DNA from: Ancylobacter sp. TS-1
Lineage (GTDB): Bacteria > Pseudomonadota > Alphaproteobacteria > Rhizobiales > Xanthobacteraceae
DNA length: 64,000 nucleotides
Direction of reading: 5' to 3'
Assembly: GCF_009223885.1 (NCBI RefSeq)
Contig: NZ_CP045144.1
Location: 3,212,001 to 3,276,000, forward strand
The notes below the pieces were generated by a model. That model was given only the letters and a program-made list of their open reading frames with translations, did no database searches and was not told the DNA's origin. Numbering within the stretch: the stretch's first letter is position 1; every line of letters begins with the position of its first letter. The position numbers and the translations under genes are program-made. This document shows, one piece after another, positions 1-10,850 of this stretch.

Positions 1-1
1 T

Positions 2-3000
2 CGCTACGACAAGTCGCTGATCGCGCGCCGGGTGAAGTTCGCCGAGATCTGGATCGTGCTGGTGGCCAGCGCCGGCTTCGTGCTGCAGTCGATCCCGATG
101 CTGTTCGCCGGCCTGTTCCTGATGGGCGTGCTCAGCGCGCTGTTCGGCCCGGTGAAATACGGCATCCTGCCCGATCATCTGGCCAAGGACGAACTGGTCT
201 CCGGCAATGCGCTGATCGAAATGGCGACCTTCGCCGCCATTCTCGGCGGCACGGTGGCGGGCGCGCTGGCCTTCACCCATACGGGCGAATGGGCGGTGGC
301 CGGCTTCACCTTCGTGCTGGCGGTGATCGCCTGGCTGTCCGCCCGCGCCATCCCCCGCACCCTGCCGGGCGCCCCGGATCTGGTGATCGACCGCAACATC
401 TGGCGCAGCACCATGACGCTGCTGGCCGACCTGAAGGCCGAGCGGCCGATCTGGCGCGGCGCGCTGGTGGTCTCCTGGTTCTGGCTGGTCGGCGCGGTGG
501 TGCTCTCCCTGCTGCCGACGCTGGTGAAGGAGAATATCGGCGGGGTGGAGGGCGTGGTGACGCTGTTCCTCGTCCTGTTCACCGTCGGCGTCGCCATCGG
601 CTCGACGCTGGCGGCCAAGCTCTCGGAAGGGCGCATCCTGATGGCGCTGGTGCCGGCCGCCGGCATCGCCATGGGCGTCTTCGCGCTCGACCTGGCGCTG
701 ATGATGAGCGCCGCCGCGCCCGGCCCGGTGCCGGTGGGCTGGTACGATTTCCTCGTCTCCGGGCAGGGCCTGCATGCCGCCATCGGCCTGATCGGCCTCG
801 CCGCGGCCGGCGGCGCCTTCGTCGTGCCGACCTTCGCCTATATCCAGGCCGCCGCCGACGAGGACCGCCGCGCCCGCGTGATCGCCGGCAACAACGTGCT
901 CAACGCCGCCTTCATGGTGGTGGGGGCCGTGGTGGTGGCCGGCCTGCAGATGGCCGGCGTCGGCGCCCCGGCGCTGCTGATGCTGATCGGCGCCTGCTGC
1001 TTCGTCGCGGCGATCCTCGCCGGGCGCGCCTTTCAGGGGCAGGTGCTGCGCGACCTGATCCAGATCGTGTTCCGGGTGCTGTTCCGCGTCGAGGTGACGG
1101 GGGCCGAGCATCTCAAGGCCGCCGGCCCCGGCTCGGTGATCGCCATCAACCATGTGAGCTTTCTCGACGCGCCGCTGATCATGGCGCTGCTCGACAACGA
1201 CCCCGTCTTCGCGGTCGACCGCGCCATCGCCGAGAAATGGTGGGTGAAGCCCTTCCTCAAGCTGGTGCGCGCCTTCCCGCTCGACCCGACCAAGCCGATG
1301 GCGACCCGCGACCTGATCCGGCAGGTGCAGCAGGGCGAGCAGCTGGTGATCTTCCCCGAGGGGCGCATCACCGTCACCGGCTCGATCATGAAGATCTATG
1401 ACGGCTCGGCGCTGGTCGCCGACAAGGCCGACGCGCCGGTGGTGCCGGTGCGCATCGAGGGGCTGGAGCAGACCTATTTCTCCCGCCTCGACAGCCACCA
1501 GACCCGCAAGCGCCTGTTCCCCAAGGTGCGCGTCACCATCCTGCCGCCGCGCCGGCTGGAGGTCGACAAGCAGCTTCTGGGCCGCAAGCGCCGGCGTGCC
1601 GCCGGGGCGGCGCTCTATGACGTGATGAGCGATCTCGTCTTCGAGACCAGCCACACCGGCATGACCGTCTATCAGGCGGTTGAGGAGGCGGCGGTGCGGC
1701 TCGGCATGGGGCGGATCGTGCTGGAAGACCCGCTCGGCACCATCCTGTCCTATCGCAAGCTGCTGCTGGGCGTGCGGATCCTCGGCGACAAGCTGGCGCG
1801 CGAGACGGCGCGCGGCGAGAAGGTCGGCGTGCTGCTGCCCAACGCCGCCGGCGTCGCCGTCGTGCTGCTCGGCCTCTCGCGCCATGGCCGCGTGCCGGTG
1901 ATGCTGAACTACACCGCCGGCCCCTCCAATCTGGTGCTGGCCTGCAAGGCGGCGGAGGTGAAGGTCGTCATCGCCTCGCGCGCCTTCGTCGAGAAGGCCC
2001 GGCTGGAGGCCGAGGTCGCCGAGCTTTCGAAGCATGTGCGGGTGCTGATGAGCGAGGACATCCGCGCCTCCGTCACCACCACCGACAAGATCAAGGCGAT
2101 GCTGCCGCTGCCGGCGCCGAAGCCGGCGGACCCGGACGAGCCGGCCTTCGTGCTGTTCACCTCCGGCTCGGAGGGCACGCCCAAGGGCGTCGTGCTCTCC
2201 CACCGCAACATGCTGACCAATGTGGCGCAGGTGGCGGCGCGCATCGACTTCTCGCCCGCCGACATCATGTTCAACGTGCTGCCCGTCTTCCATTCCTTCG
2301 GGCTCACCGGCGGGCTGGTGCTGCCGATGGTGTCGGGGCTGAAGACCTATCTCTACCCCTCGCCGCTGCACTACCGGATCATCCCAGAACTGGTCTACGC
2401 CACCAACGCCACCGCCATCGTCGGCACCGACACCTTCCTCATGGGCTATGCCCGCACCGCCAACCCCTACGATTTCCGCTCGCTGCGCTTCGTGGTGGCG
2501 GGCGCCGAGCCGGTGAAGGCGGAGACGCGGCGGGTGTGGATGGAGAAGTTCGGCCACCGCATTCTCGAAGGCTACGGCGTCACCGAATGCGCGCCGGTGC
2601 TGGCGGTGAACACGCCGATGTTCAACCGCGTCGGCACGGTGGGGCGGATGCTGCCGGGCATCCACCACCGGCTTGAGCCGGTGACGGGCATCGAGGATGG
2701 CGGGCGCCTGCAGGTGCGCGGGCCCAACGTGATGCTCGGCTATGTCCGCGCCGAGGCCCCCGGCGTGCTGGAGCCGCCGGAGCACGGCTGGTACGACACC
2801 GGCGACATCGTCGCCCTCGACGAGGAGGGCTTCGTCGCCATTCGCGGCCGGGTGAAGCGCTTCGCCAAGATCGCCGGCGAGATGATTTCGCTCGCCGCCG
2901 TCGACGCCATGGCGGCGGCGCTGCGGCCGGATGGCCAGCACGTGACGGTCGCGGTGCCCGATCCCCGGCGCGGCGAGCGGGTGATCCTGATGACCACCAC

Positions 3001-3196
3001 GCCCGACCTGTCCCGCGCGACGATGCAGGAGTTCGGCCGCGAGAGCGGGGCGACCGAGCTGATGATTCCCTCCGAAATCATGGCGATGGACGAACTGCCG
3101 CTGCTCGGCTCCGGCAAGGTGGACTTCACCCGGGCGCGCGTTCTCGCGCTCGAAGCCATCGCCGCCCGCGCCGTGGCGGGTGGAGGCAGCGCGTGA
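2..3196 (+). CDS. MFS transporter / acyltransferase / acyl-ligase fusion (Aas-like), 5' end missing
   Basis: The frame is open from the first bases of the window, so the true start lies to the left; a GTG at 32 is the first in-window start codon but is probably internal. Three domains follow in order. An MFS-type membrane part covers roughly the first 340 visible residues. A PlsC-type glycerophospholipid acyltransferase follows, with its HX4D motif (NHVSFLD) near base 1150 and FPEGR near 1357. An AMP-forming acyl-CoA/ACP ligase ends the protein, with FTSGSEGTPKG near 2155 and YGVTE near 2573. Proteins of this design are annotated as acyl-[ACP]-phospholipid O-acyltransferases, which reacylate lysophospholipids; the MFS part may flip the lysolipid across the inner membrane (inference). 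The stop overlaps the next start by 4 bases, so the two genes are probably co-transcribed. Confidence 0.88.
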   Translation, partial: RYDKSLIARRVKFAEIWIVLVASAGFVLQSIPMLFAGLFLMGVLSALFGPVKYGILPDHLAKDELVSGNALIEMATFAAILGGTVAGALAFTHTGEWAVAGFTFVLAVIAWLSARAIPRTLPGAPDLVIDRNIWRSTMTLLADLKAERPIWRGALVVSWFWLVGAVVLSLLPTLVKENIGGVEGVVTLFLVLFTVGVAIGSTLAAKLSEGRILMALVPAAGIAMGVFALDLALMMSAAAPGPVPVGWYDFLVSGQGLHAAIGLIGLAAAGGAFVVPTFAYIQAAADEDRRARVIAGNNVLNAAFMVVGAVVVAGLQMAGVGAPALLMLIGACCFVAAILAGRAFQGQVLRDLIQIVFRVLFRVEVTGAEHLKAAGPGSVIAINHVSFLDAPLIMALLDNDPVFAVDRAIAEKWWVKPFLKLVRAFPLDPTKPMATRDLIRQVQQGEQLVIFPEGRITVTGSIMKIYDGSALVADKADAPVVPVRIEGLEQTYFSRLDSHQTRKRLFPKVRVTILPPRRLEVDKQLLGRKRRRAAGAALYDVMSDLVFETSHTGMTVYQAVEEAAVRLGMGRIVLEDPLGTILSYRKLLLGVRILGDKLARETARGEKVGVLLPNAAGVAVVLLGLSRHGRVPVMLNYTAGPSNLVLACKAAEVKVVIASRAFVEKARLEAEVAELSKHVRVLMSEDIRASVTTTDKIKAMLPLPAPKPADPDEPAFVLFTSGSEGTPKGVVLSHRNMLTNVAQVAARIDFSPADIMFNVLPVFHSFGLTGGLVLPMVSGLKTYLYPSPLHYRIIPELVYATNATAIVGTDTFLMGYARTANPYDFRSLRFVVAGAEPVKAETRRVWMEKFGHRILEGYGVTECAPVLAVNTPMFNRVGTVGRMLPGIHHRLEPVTGIEDGGRLQVRGPNVMLGYVRAEAPGVLEPPEHGWYDTGDIVALDEEGFVAIRGRVKRFAKIAGEMISLAAVDAMAAALRPDGQHVTVAVPDPRRGERVILMTTTPDLSRATMQEFGRESGATELMIPSEIMAMDELPLLGSGKVDFTRARVLALEAIAARAVAGGGSA

Positions 3197-3816
3197 GCAC
3201 GCCGCCGGGCGCCCTCGCCCCTGCCCCCGCCGGCGGCGCGCGGCGCGGGCGGGTGGGCGCCGACACGCGCGCGCGCATCGAGGCGGCGGCGCTGGAGCTT
3301 TTCGCCCGCAAGGGCGTCGACGGCACGTCGGTGCGCGACATCGCCGAGAAGGTCGGGGTCAGCGAGGGCGCGCTCTATCGCCATTTCTCCTCGAAGGACG
3401 AACTGGCGCGCGAGCTGTTCCTCACCCGCTACGCCGCGCTCGCCCGCGAGATCTGCGCCATCGAGGCGCGCGGGGAGGCGTTCGGCGCGAAGGTCGCGGC
3501 GGTGGTGGAACTCGCCTGCCGGATGTTCGACGCCGAGCCGGCGCTGTTCGCCTATCTCCTGATCCACCAGCACGCCCATCTCGCCCATGTGCCGCAGCAG
3601 GCCGAGGCCAATGTGGTGGAGGCGGTGGCGCGGCTCATACGCGGCGCCGGCGTGCCTTCCGGGCGCGTCGGCCTCGCCAGCGCGCTGGCGCTCGGCTGCG
3701 TGGTGCAGCCGGCGGTGTTCACCCTCTACGGACGGATCGAGCGCCCGCTCATCGCGCAGGCCGGGGCGATCGCGGCGGCGGTGATGGCGATCGTGGAGCA
3801 GGCGGGCGGACGCTGA
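3193..3816 (+). CDS. TetR/AcrR family transcriptional regulator
   Basis: This 207-aa protein has a typical TetR N-terminal helix-turn-helix at about residues 20-65, including the segments GTSVRDIAEKVGVSEGALYR and HFSSKDEL, followed by an all-helical ligand and dimer domain with no recognisable specificity. It starts with GTG and overlaps the stop of the acyltransferase/ligase gene by 4 bases. It probably controls that lipid-remodelling gene or responds to a fatty-acyl ligand, which is inferred from position only. The N-terminal 20 residues are rich in Pro and Ala and may be disordered. Confidence 0.85.
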   Translation: MSTPPGALAPAPAGGARRGRVGADTRARIEAAALELFARKGVDGTSVRDIAEKVGVSEGALYRHFSSKDELARELFLTRYAALAREICAIEARGEAFGAKVAAVVELACRMFDAEPALFAYLLIHQHAHLAHVPQQAEANVVEAVARLIRGAGVPSGRVGLASALALGCVVQPAVFTLYGRIERPLIAQAGAIAAAVMAIVEQAGGR

Positions 3817-3840
3817 ACGCCGTCCTGGCCGGCTTTCTAT

Positions 3841-3863
3841 CCCTCTCCCCGTCGGGGAGAGGG
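3841..3863. repeat. Perfect 11-bp-arm palindrome, CCCTCTCCCCG type
   Basis: CCCTCTCCCCG, a single T, then CGGGGAGAGGG form a perfect inverted repeat 24 bases after the tetR stop. The same core recurs near 23788 (one mismatch) and inside the DNA ligase gene near 47330. It sits between convergent genes and directly beside a second repeat type at 3905. It could form a strong RNA hairpin but has no T-tract. Confidence 0.8.
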
Positions 3864-3904
3864 AGCCGGCGCATCGTTTCGATCAGCGCCTTGCCTGAAG
3901 GCGC

Positions 3905-3998
3905 GTCATCCCGGACGGCCGAAGGCCGATCCGGGACCGCTGCCCGGCAAGGCACGGCACACGATCCCGGTTCTCCGCTGCGCTTCGGCCGGGATGAC
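3905..3998. repeat. Intergenic palindromic repeat, GTCATCCCGG...CCGGGATGAC type (copy A)
   Basis: The element is bounded by GTCATCCCGG and its reverse complement CCGGGATGAC. The left half contains the smaller palindrome GGACGGCCGAAGGCCGATCC, which is near-symmetric. Related copies lie at 6472, 23834, 39177, 52968 and 61094, with a truncated one at 11840. This copy lies between the 3' ends of tetR (+) and ybaB (-). I see no coding potential in it. Confidence 0.8.
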
Positions 3999-4040
3999 GT
4001 TCAGCGACTTCTCACGACCAAGAGAAGCGCGGGGCGCGCC

Positions 4041-4361
4041 TCAGAACAGCTTCATGCCGGGCGGGATCGGCAGGCCGGCGGTCAGCGCCTGCGTCTTCTC
4101 CTGCACCAGACGCTCGCCCTTGGCGCGCGCATCCGCATGGGCGGCGACGATCAGGTCCTCGACGATTTCGGCCTCGTCGGGATTGAGCAGGCTCGGGTCG
4201 ACGCGCACCGACTTCAGCGCGCCCTTGGCGGTGAGGCGCACATTGACGAGCCCGCCGCCCGCCGCGCCGTCGACCTCGATGGTGTCGAGCTCGGCCTGGA
4301 GCTGCTCCATCTTGGCCTGCATCTCCTTCACCTTGGACATGATGCCGAGAAGGTCTTTCAT
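4041..4361 (-). CDS. ybaB: YbaB/EbfC family nucleoid-associated protein
   Basis: This is a 106-aa protein, the usual length for YbaB/EbfC, a small dimeric DNA-binding protein. The N-terminal helix (MKDLLGIMSKVKEMQAKMEQ) and the later GGGLVNVRLTAKGALKSVRV segment are characteristic. ATG at 4361 is preceded by AGGAG on the minus strand. It follows dnaX by 13 bases on the same strand, the conserved dnaX-ybaB order. The recR gene that often comes next is not here; the neighbour is the convergent tetR. Confidence 0.93.
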   Translation of the reverse strand: MKDLLGIMSKVKEMQAKMEQLQAELDTIEVDGAAGGGLVNVRLTAKGALKSVRVDPSLLNPDEAEIVEDLIVAAHADARAKGERLVQEKTQALTAGLPIPPGMKLF

Positions 4362-4374
4362 TCGGGACTCCTGT

Positions 4375-6351
4375 TCAGAACTCGATCTCGTCGTCCGGCC
4401 CCGGGCCGTCCTCGCGGGCGGCGATCAGGTCGGCATCGTTCATGAAGCCGGCCTCCGGCTCGTCGGGGGCGTTGGTGCGCACATCCACGATGGACGCGCC
4501 GGGAAAGCGCGCCAGCGCGGCGGCCACCAGCGGGTCGGCGCGCACGCCGGTCATCATGGCGTCGCGCTGGGCGGCGGCGCGCTCGGCCAGCGTGGGCTCG
4601 CCCTCCTCGCGCGAAATCGCCACCAGCCAGCGCCGCCCGGTCCATTCGGAAAGCTTCGACTGCAACTCCTGAACCACGTTCGGCGAGCCGCCGGGGGCGA
4701 GCGCCACCTCCAGCTTTCCGTCCTCGAAGGCGACGAGGCGGACATGGTTTTCCAGCGCGAACTTCATGCGCAGGTCGCGCTTGGCGACGGCGAGCGGGAT
4801 CAGGTCCTCGAAGGTGGCGATGCCGACGCCGGGCGCCGCTTCCGCCGGCGAAGGGGCGGCGGCGGGGCGCGGCGTGCCGCGCGCGGCGACCGAGAGATGG
4901 CTGGCGGAGGCGCTCGGCGCGGCGTTCGGGGCGCTCTGCGGCGCGGGGAAGGCGCGCGGCGCGGTCGCCGCCATGGCCGAGGCGCCGCCCCCTCCGCCGC
5001 CGCCGCCGCCCGAGGGGGCGGGCGAGGAGGGTGCAGGAGGCGCCGACCGGCCGGCTTGTGCTTCGCCAGCCCCGTCGCGCAGGCGCCGCAGCGCCTCGTC
5101 CGGGGTCGGCAGGTCGCTCGCATAGGCGAGGCGCACCAGCACCATCTCGGCCGCCTGCATGGGCTTGGCCGCCTGCTGCACCTCGGCGAGCCCCTTTGTG
5201 AGCATTTGCCACGCCCGCGCCAGCACGCGCATGGACAGGCCCCTGGCGAAATCGCGCCCGCGCGTGCGCTCGGCTTCCACCAAAGCGGGGTCGTCGGCGG
5301 TCTCGGGCAGGATCTTCAGCTTGGTGACGAGATGGGTGAACTCGGCGAGGTCGGCGATCACCACCGCCGGGTCGGCGCCGGAATCGTACTGCTCGCGCAG
5401 CTCGGTCAGCGCCTGCCCGATATCGCCCTTCATCAGCGCCCCGAACAGGTCGATGACGCGGCCGCGATCGGCGAGGCCGAGCAGGGCGCGCACCTGCTCG
5501 CCATGGACCATGCCGCCCGCAGACTGGCCGCCGGAATGGGCGATGGCCTGGTCGAGCAGCGAGAGCGCGTCGCGCACCGAGCCTTCCGCCGCGCGGGCGA
5601 CGAGGCTGAGCGCCTCGGTGTCGATGCCGACGCCTTCCGCCTCGCAGATGGCGCGCAGGTGCCGGGCCAGCGTGCCGGCCTCGACGCGGCGCAGGTCGAA
5701 GCGCTGCGTGCGCGAGAGCACCGTGACCGGCACCTTGCGGATTTCGGTGGTGGCGAAGATGAACTTCACATGCTCGGGCGGCTCTTCCAGCGTCTTCAGC
5801 AGCCCGTTGAAGGCCGCCGTGGAGAGCATGTGCACTTCGTCGATGATGAAGACCTTGTAGCGCGCCAGCACCGGCTTGTAGCGCGCCGCCTCGATGATCT
5901 CGCGGATGTCGCCGATGCCGGTGTTGGAGGCGGCGTCCATCTCCTGCACGTCGACATGGCGGCTCTCGATGATGTCGCGGCAGTGGCGGCCGAGCACGGG
6001 CATGTCGAGGGTGGGCGCGCCACCACCCGCCGGCCCGTCGGCCGGCTCGTAATTGAGCGCGCGGGCGAGGATGCGGGCGGTGGTGGTCTTGCCGACGCCG
6101 CGCACGCCGGTGAGGATGTAGGCCTGCGCGATCCGCCCGGAGGTGAAGGCGTTGGACAGCGTGCGGACCATCGCCTCCTGACCGATCAGGTCGGCGAAGG
6201 TCTGCGGCCGGTATTTGCGCGCGAGCACGCGATAGGGGGTGTTCGACGCGGGAGCCGCGGCCGGTACGGCCGGGAGCGGGCCGAGATCGAAGCCCGACCC
6301 GTCATCGGCCGTGTGCGTCAGGTCGGGTGTATCCGGGCTGTCGGCGTTCAT
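4375..6351 (-). CDS. dnaX: DNA polymerase III subunit gamma/tau
   Basis: This 658-aa protein is the clamp-loader motor and organising subunit of the replicative polymerase. It contains ARKYRPQTFADLIGQ near the N-terminus, Walker A GVRGVGKTTTA, Walker B with the DEVH box (FIIDEVHML), and the sensor segment FATTEIRKVPVTVLSR. The middle is a low-complexity Pro/Ala/Gly linker with a run of nine glycines, followed by a tau-type C-terminal domain. I chose ATG at 6351 (MNADSPD); an open frame continues to 6801 but crosses the SRP RNA gene and a repeat. The four-cysteine zinc module found in E. coli DnaX is reduced to a single Cys (GRHC), which I recall as common in this order. No slippery frameshift site was recognised. 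Confidence 0.95.
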   Translation of the reverse strand: MNADSPDTPDLTHTADDGSGFDLGPLPAVPAAAPASNTPYRVLARKYRPQTFADLIGQEAMVRTLSNAFTSGRIAQAYILTGVRGVGKTTTARILARALNYEPADGPAGGGAPTLDMPVLGRHCRDIIESRHVDVQEMDAASNTGIGDIREIIEAARYKPVLARYKVFIIDEVHMLSTAAFNGLLKTLEEPPEHVKFIFATTEIRKVPVTVLSRTQRFDLRRVEAGTLARHLRAICEAEGVGIDTEALSLVARAAEGSVRDALSLLDQAIAHSGGQSAGGMVHGEQVRALLGLADRGRVIDLFGALMKGDIGQALTELREQYDSGADPAVVIADLAEFTHLVTKLKILPETADDPALVEAERTRGRDFARGLSMRVLARAWQMLTKGLAEVQQAAKPMQAAEMVLVRLAYASDLPTPDEALRRLRDGAGEAQAGRSAPPAPSSPAPSGGGGGGGGGASAMAATAPRAFPAPQSAPNAAPSASASHLSVAARGTPRPAAAPSPAEAAPGVGIATFEDLIPLAVAKRDLRMKFALENHVRLVAFEDGKLEVALAPGGSPNVVQELQSKLSEWTGRRWLVAISREEGEPTLAERAAAQRDAMMTGVRADPLVAAALARFPGASIVDVRTNAPDEPEAGFMNDADLIAAREDGPGPDDEIEF

Positions 6352-6471
6352 GGCCCTTACATAGCATCGCCAGGCGCGAAGGGCGCAACGCCGCGACGAC
6401 GCGAGCGGGAATTTTCCGGGGACGGGATGGCGACGGGGAGCTTCCGGGCCATCGTCGGGCTCCCGCCGATC

Positions 6472-6607
6472 GTCATCCCGGACGGCCGCAGGCCGATCCG
6501 GGATCGTTGTCGGAGCTGGACCGGAACGTTCCGAGGGGGCGGCGCAGGGGCGGCTTCGAAAGGAGCGGCACGCGATCCCGGCTCTCGCTTCGCCCGGCCG
6601 GGATGAC
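6472..6607. repeat. Intergenic palindromic repeat (copy B), upstream of dnaX
   Basis: Outer arms GTCATCCCGG and CCGGGATGAC are separated by about 116 bases. The left half has the GGACGGCCGCAGGCCGATCC palindrome and the right half contains CGATCCCGG. It lies between the SRP RNA gene and dnaX, both on the minus strand, so it is the one copy not found between convergent genes. It would lie in the dnaX leader if the two are co-transcribed. Confidence 0.78.
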
Positions 6608-6674
6608 GGCGCTCCGACACGCGGCGGCGTCCGCTCGGAAAGCCGGGCGCGTGGTCGGCCGCAATGTGGGGATA

Positions 6675-6780
6675 GGGTGGGAGGCTGGACAGAGACCCGA
6701 TCCGGGCTCGTTGGGGCTGCTTCCTTCCGGACCTGACCCGGTTGGCGAGTGGCTCGTCCACCGCCAACCTCCCGCCGCCT
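6675..6780 (-). ncRNA. ffs: Signal recognition particle RNA (4.5S-type)
   Basis: Read on the minus strand, the segment contains GGTCAGGTCCGGAAGGAAGC, the universally conserved SRP RNA apical domain that binds Ffh, followed by AGCC. The flanking arms GGCGGGAGGTTGG (5') and CCAGCCTCCCACC (3') pair to close the long hairpin, giving an RNA of about 106 nt, the size of small bacterial SRP RNA. It lies upstream of dnaX, a common alphaproteobacterial arrangement. The ends are estimated from the terminal stem and may be off by a few bases. Confidence 0.93.
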
Positions 6781-6835
6781 ATATCGGTCAGATGCGGGCA
6801 CGATGCAAGGGGGCGTCGCCGCCCCTGTGCCGCGC

Positions 6836-8008
6836 CTAGCCCTCCCCCAGCGCCGCCAGCAACGCGTAGACCGCCTTCACCCGCTCGGCATTGGGATAGT
6901 TGCGGTTGGCGAGCAACACGATGCCGAGACGGCGCGCCGGCAGCAGGACGGCGTAGCAGCCGAAGCCGGAGGTGGAGCCGGTCTTGTTGACATAGGAGGC
7001 GGGCACCGGCGCCAGCGGCGGGTCGAGCCGGGCGATGGGCTGCGGCTTGAGCGCCATATCCAGCGCATTGCCGGCGAGCAGGCGGTCGAGCCCGACCGGC
7101 CAGGGATAGCGCTCCCAGATCATCTCCTGCACATAGTCGGCGGTCTCGAAATAGCCGGTATGGGTGCGCGCGAGGGCGCGGGCCAGTTCCTCCGGTACGC
7201 GCGCCGCGCCGAGCTGGGCGTCGAGGAAGGCGAGCATGTCGGCGGCGGTGGACTTCACGCCATAGGCTTCCGGCTCCAGCAGCGCCGGGGTCACGCGCAC
7301 CGGCGCGTTCGCCTTGTTGTAGCCCATGGCGTAGCGCGCCTTCGCTCCCGCCGGCACCTCGATGAAGGCGCTCTTCAGCCCCAGCGGCGCGAAAAGCTCG
7401 CCCTCCGCCGCGCGGGCGAAGGAGGTGCCGAAGGCCCGCGCGGCGAGGAGGCCGAGCACGCCGATGCTGACATTGGAGTAGGAGCGCCGTGTCGCCGGCG
7501 GGGCGGCCGGGCGCCATTCCCTCAGCCAGCCGAGCAATGCCGCCTCGCTGCGAATGCCGTCGGGAAGCTGCAACGGCATGCCGCCGGTGGCGTGGGTGGC
7601 GAGGTCGATGGCGGTGAGCGCACCGAACGGCGTGCCCGCCACCTCCGGCAGTGCCACGCCGAGCGGGGCGGAAAGGTCCAGCCGGCCGCGTTCGGCGGCC
7701 AGCGCGGCGAGCGCCACGGTGAAGGTCTTGCTCACCGAGCCGAGCTCGAACAGCGTGTCGGCCATGACGGGGCGCCCCCGCTCGCGCGCGGTGACGCCCA
7801 GCGCGACGGTGGCGTGCCGCCCCTCGCGGGTGACGCCGAGCACGAGGCCGGGAATCCCGTTGGCTTTCATCAGCGCGCGCAGGGCCGGCCCGGCGAGGCG
7901 CTCGAGCCCGGCATCCTCCGCCGCCTGGGCGCGGGAGGGGCAAAGGGCGGCGGCGGCGACCGGCAGCAGGGCGGATGCCAGCAGCGCGCGGCGTGAAAGG
8001 CGGGTCAT
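6836..8008 (-). CDS. Class C (AmpC-type) beta-lactamase, serine hydrolase
   Basis: This 390-aa exported enzyme opens with an arginine-containing signal peptide (SRRALLAS, Tat-like) ending near AQAA, residue 30. The three family motifs are present and correctly spaced: SVSK with Ser91/Lys94, YSN at 177-179 and KTG at 342-344. The length and the KTGSTSGFG segment match class C beta-lactamases rather than smaller D-Ala-D-Ala carboxypeptidases. It would hydrolyse beta-lactams in the periplasm. No ampR-like LysR gene lies next to it, so inducibility by the classical route is not supported here. A carboxypeptidase or esterase of the same fold is the main alternative. Confidence 0.87.
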   Translation of the reverse strand: MTRLSRRALLASALLPVAAAALCPSRAQAAEDAGLERLAGPALRALMKANGIPGLVLGVTREGRHATVALGVTARERGRPVMADTLFELGSVSKTFTVALAALAAERGRLDLSAPLGVALPEVAGTPFGALTAIDLATHATGGMPLQLPDGIRSEAALLGWLREWRPAAPPATRRSYSNVSIGVLGLLAARAFGTSFARAAEGELFAPLGLKSAFIEVPAGAKARYAMGYNKANAPVRVTPALLEPEAYGVKSTAADMLAFLDAQLGAARVPEELARALARTHTGYFETADYVQEMIWERYPWPVGLDRLLAGNALDMALKPQPIARLDPPLAPVPASYVNKTGSTSGFGCYAVLLPARRLGIVLLANRNYPNAERVKAVYALLAALGEG

Positions 8009-8029
8009 GGGTGGCCTCCCCGTATTTTA

Positions 8030-10244
<2,215 letters not shown>

Positions 10245-10430
10245 GGCGGGTCACTTCACCTACGCGGCGCCGGGGGGAACGCCTCGTCCATCACTAGGAC
10301 AAGGCGCGGCCGGCGACAATTGCCGAGGGCGGGAGCCTGCCCCGCCCGCCGGCGATGGCGGGAGCGGGCGGCCGGCGCTATAGCTTGGCCGCGCCCGCAG
10401 TTCGGCCGGGCACCGGAGCCGCTGGCGGCG

Positions 10431-10850
10431 ATGAGCGACACAGCCTTTTCTCTCGATCCGCGCCTCGAGGCCGACACCTTCCCGGTGATCGACCTCGCGC
10501 TTGCCAGCGTGCGGCTGATGGACGATGCCCGCTTTCCCTGGGCCATCCTGGTGCCGCGCCGGCCGGGGCTTTCCGAGCTGATCGAGCTGGAGGGCTCCTC
10601 GCGCGCGACGCTCACCGCCGAGATCGACCATGTGAGCCGGGCGCTGAAGGCGCTGACGAACTGCGACAAGCTGAACGTCGCCGCGCTCGGCAATCAGGTG
10701 CGCCAGCTCCACATCCATGTCATCGCCCGCTTTACCGGCGATCCGGCCTGGCCGGGGCCGGTCTGGGGCGTGGGCGAGCGCCGGACCTATGCGGCGCCGC
10801 AGGCGATGCTGACGGTGGCGCGGCTGCGCAGCGCACTGGAAGCCGCCTGA
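10431..10850 (+). CDS. HIT family protein
   Basis: This 139-aa protein carries the histidine triad as QLHIHVIAR, where the second His is the expected nucleotidyl-transfer nucleophile, within the HIT fold that binds nucleotides. ATG at 10431 gives a protein of normal HIT length; the open frame upstream is unsupported. Its stop overlaps the nudC start by one base (TGATG), so translation is probably coupled. HIT proteins hydrolyse dinucleotides or nucleoside phosphoramidates, which suits a partner of NudC; the exact substrate is unknown. Confidence 0.9.
   Translation: MSDTAFSLDPRLEADTFPVIDLALASVRLMDDARFPWAILVPRRPGLSELIELEGSSRATLTAEIDHVSRALKALTNCDKLNVAALGNQVRQLHIHVIARFTGDPAWPGPVWGVGERRTYAAPQAMLTVARLRSALEAA

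Noticed and set aside
6523..6532. GGAACGTTCC palindrome as an EcfG promoter element
   Set aside because: It lies inside repeat copy B and has no CGTT at a 16- or 17-base spacing on either strand.
6352..6801. A 150-residue N-terminal extension of DnaX
   Set aside because: The frame crosses repeat copy B and the SRP RNA gene and has no DnaX-like sequence; ATG 6351 gives the expected N-terminus.
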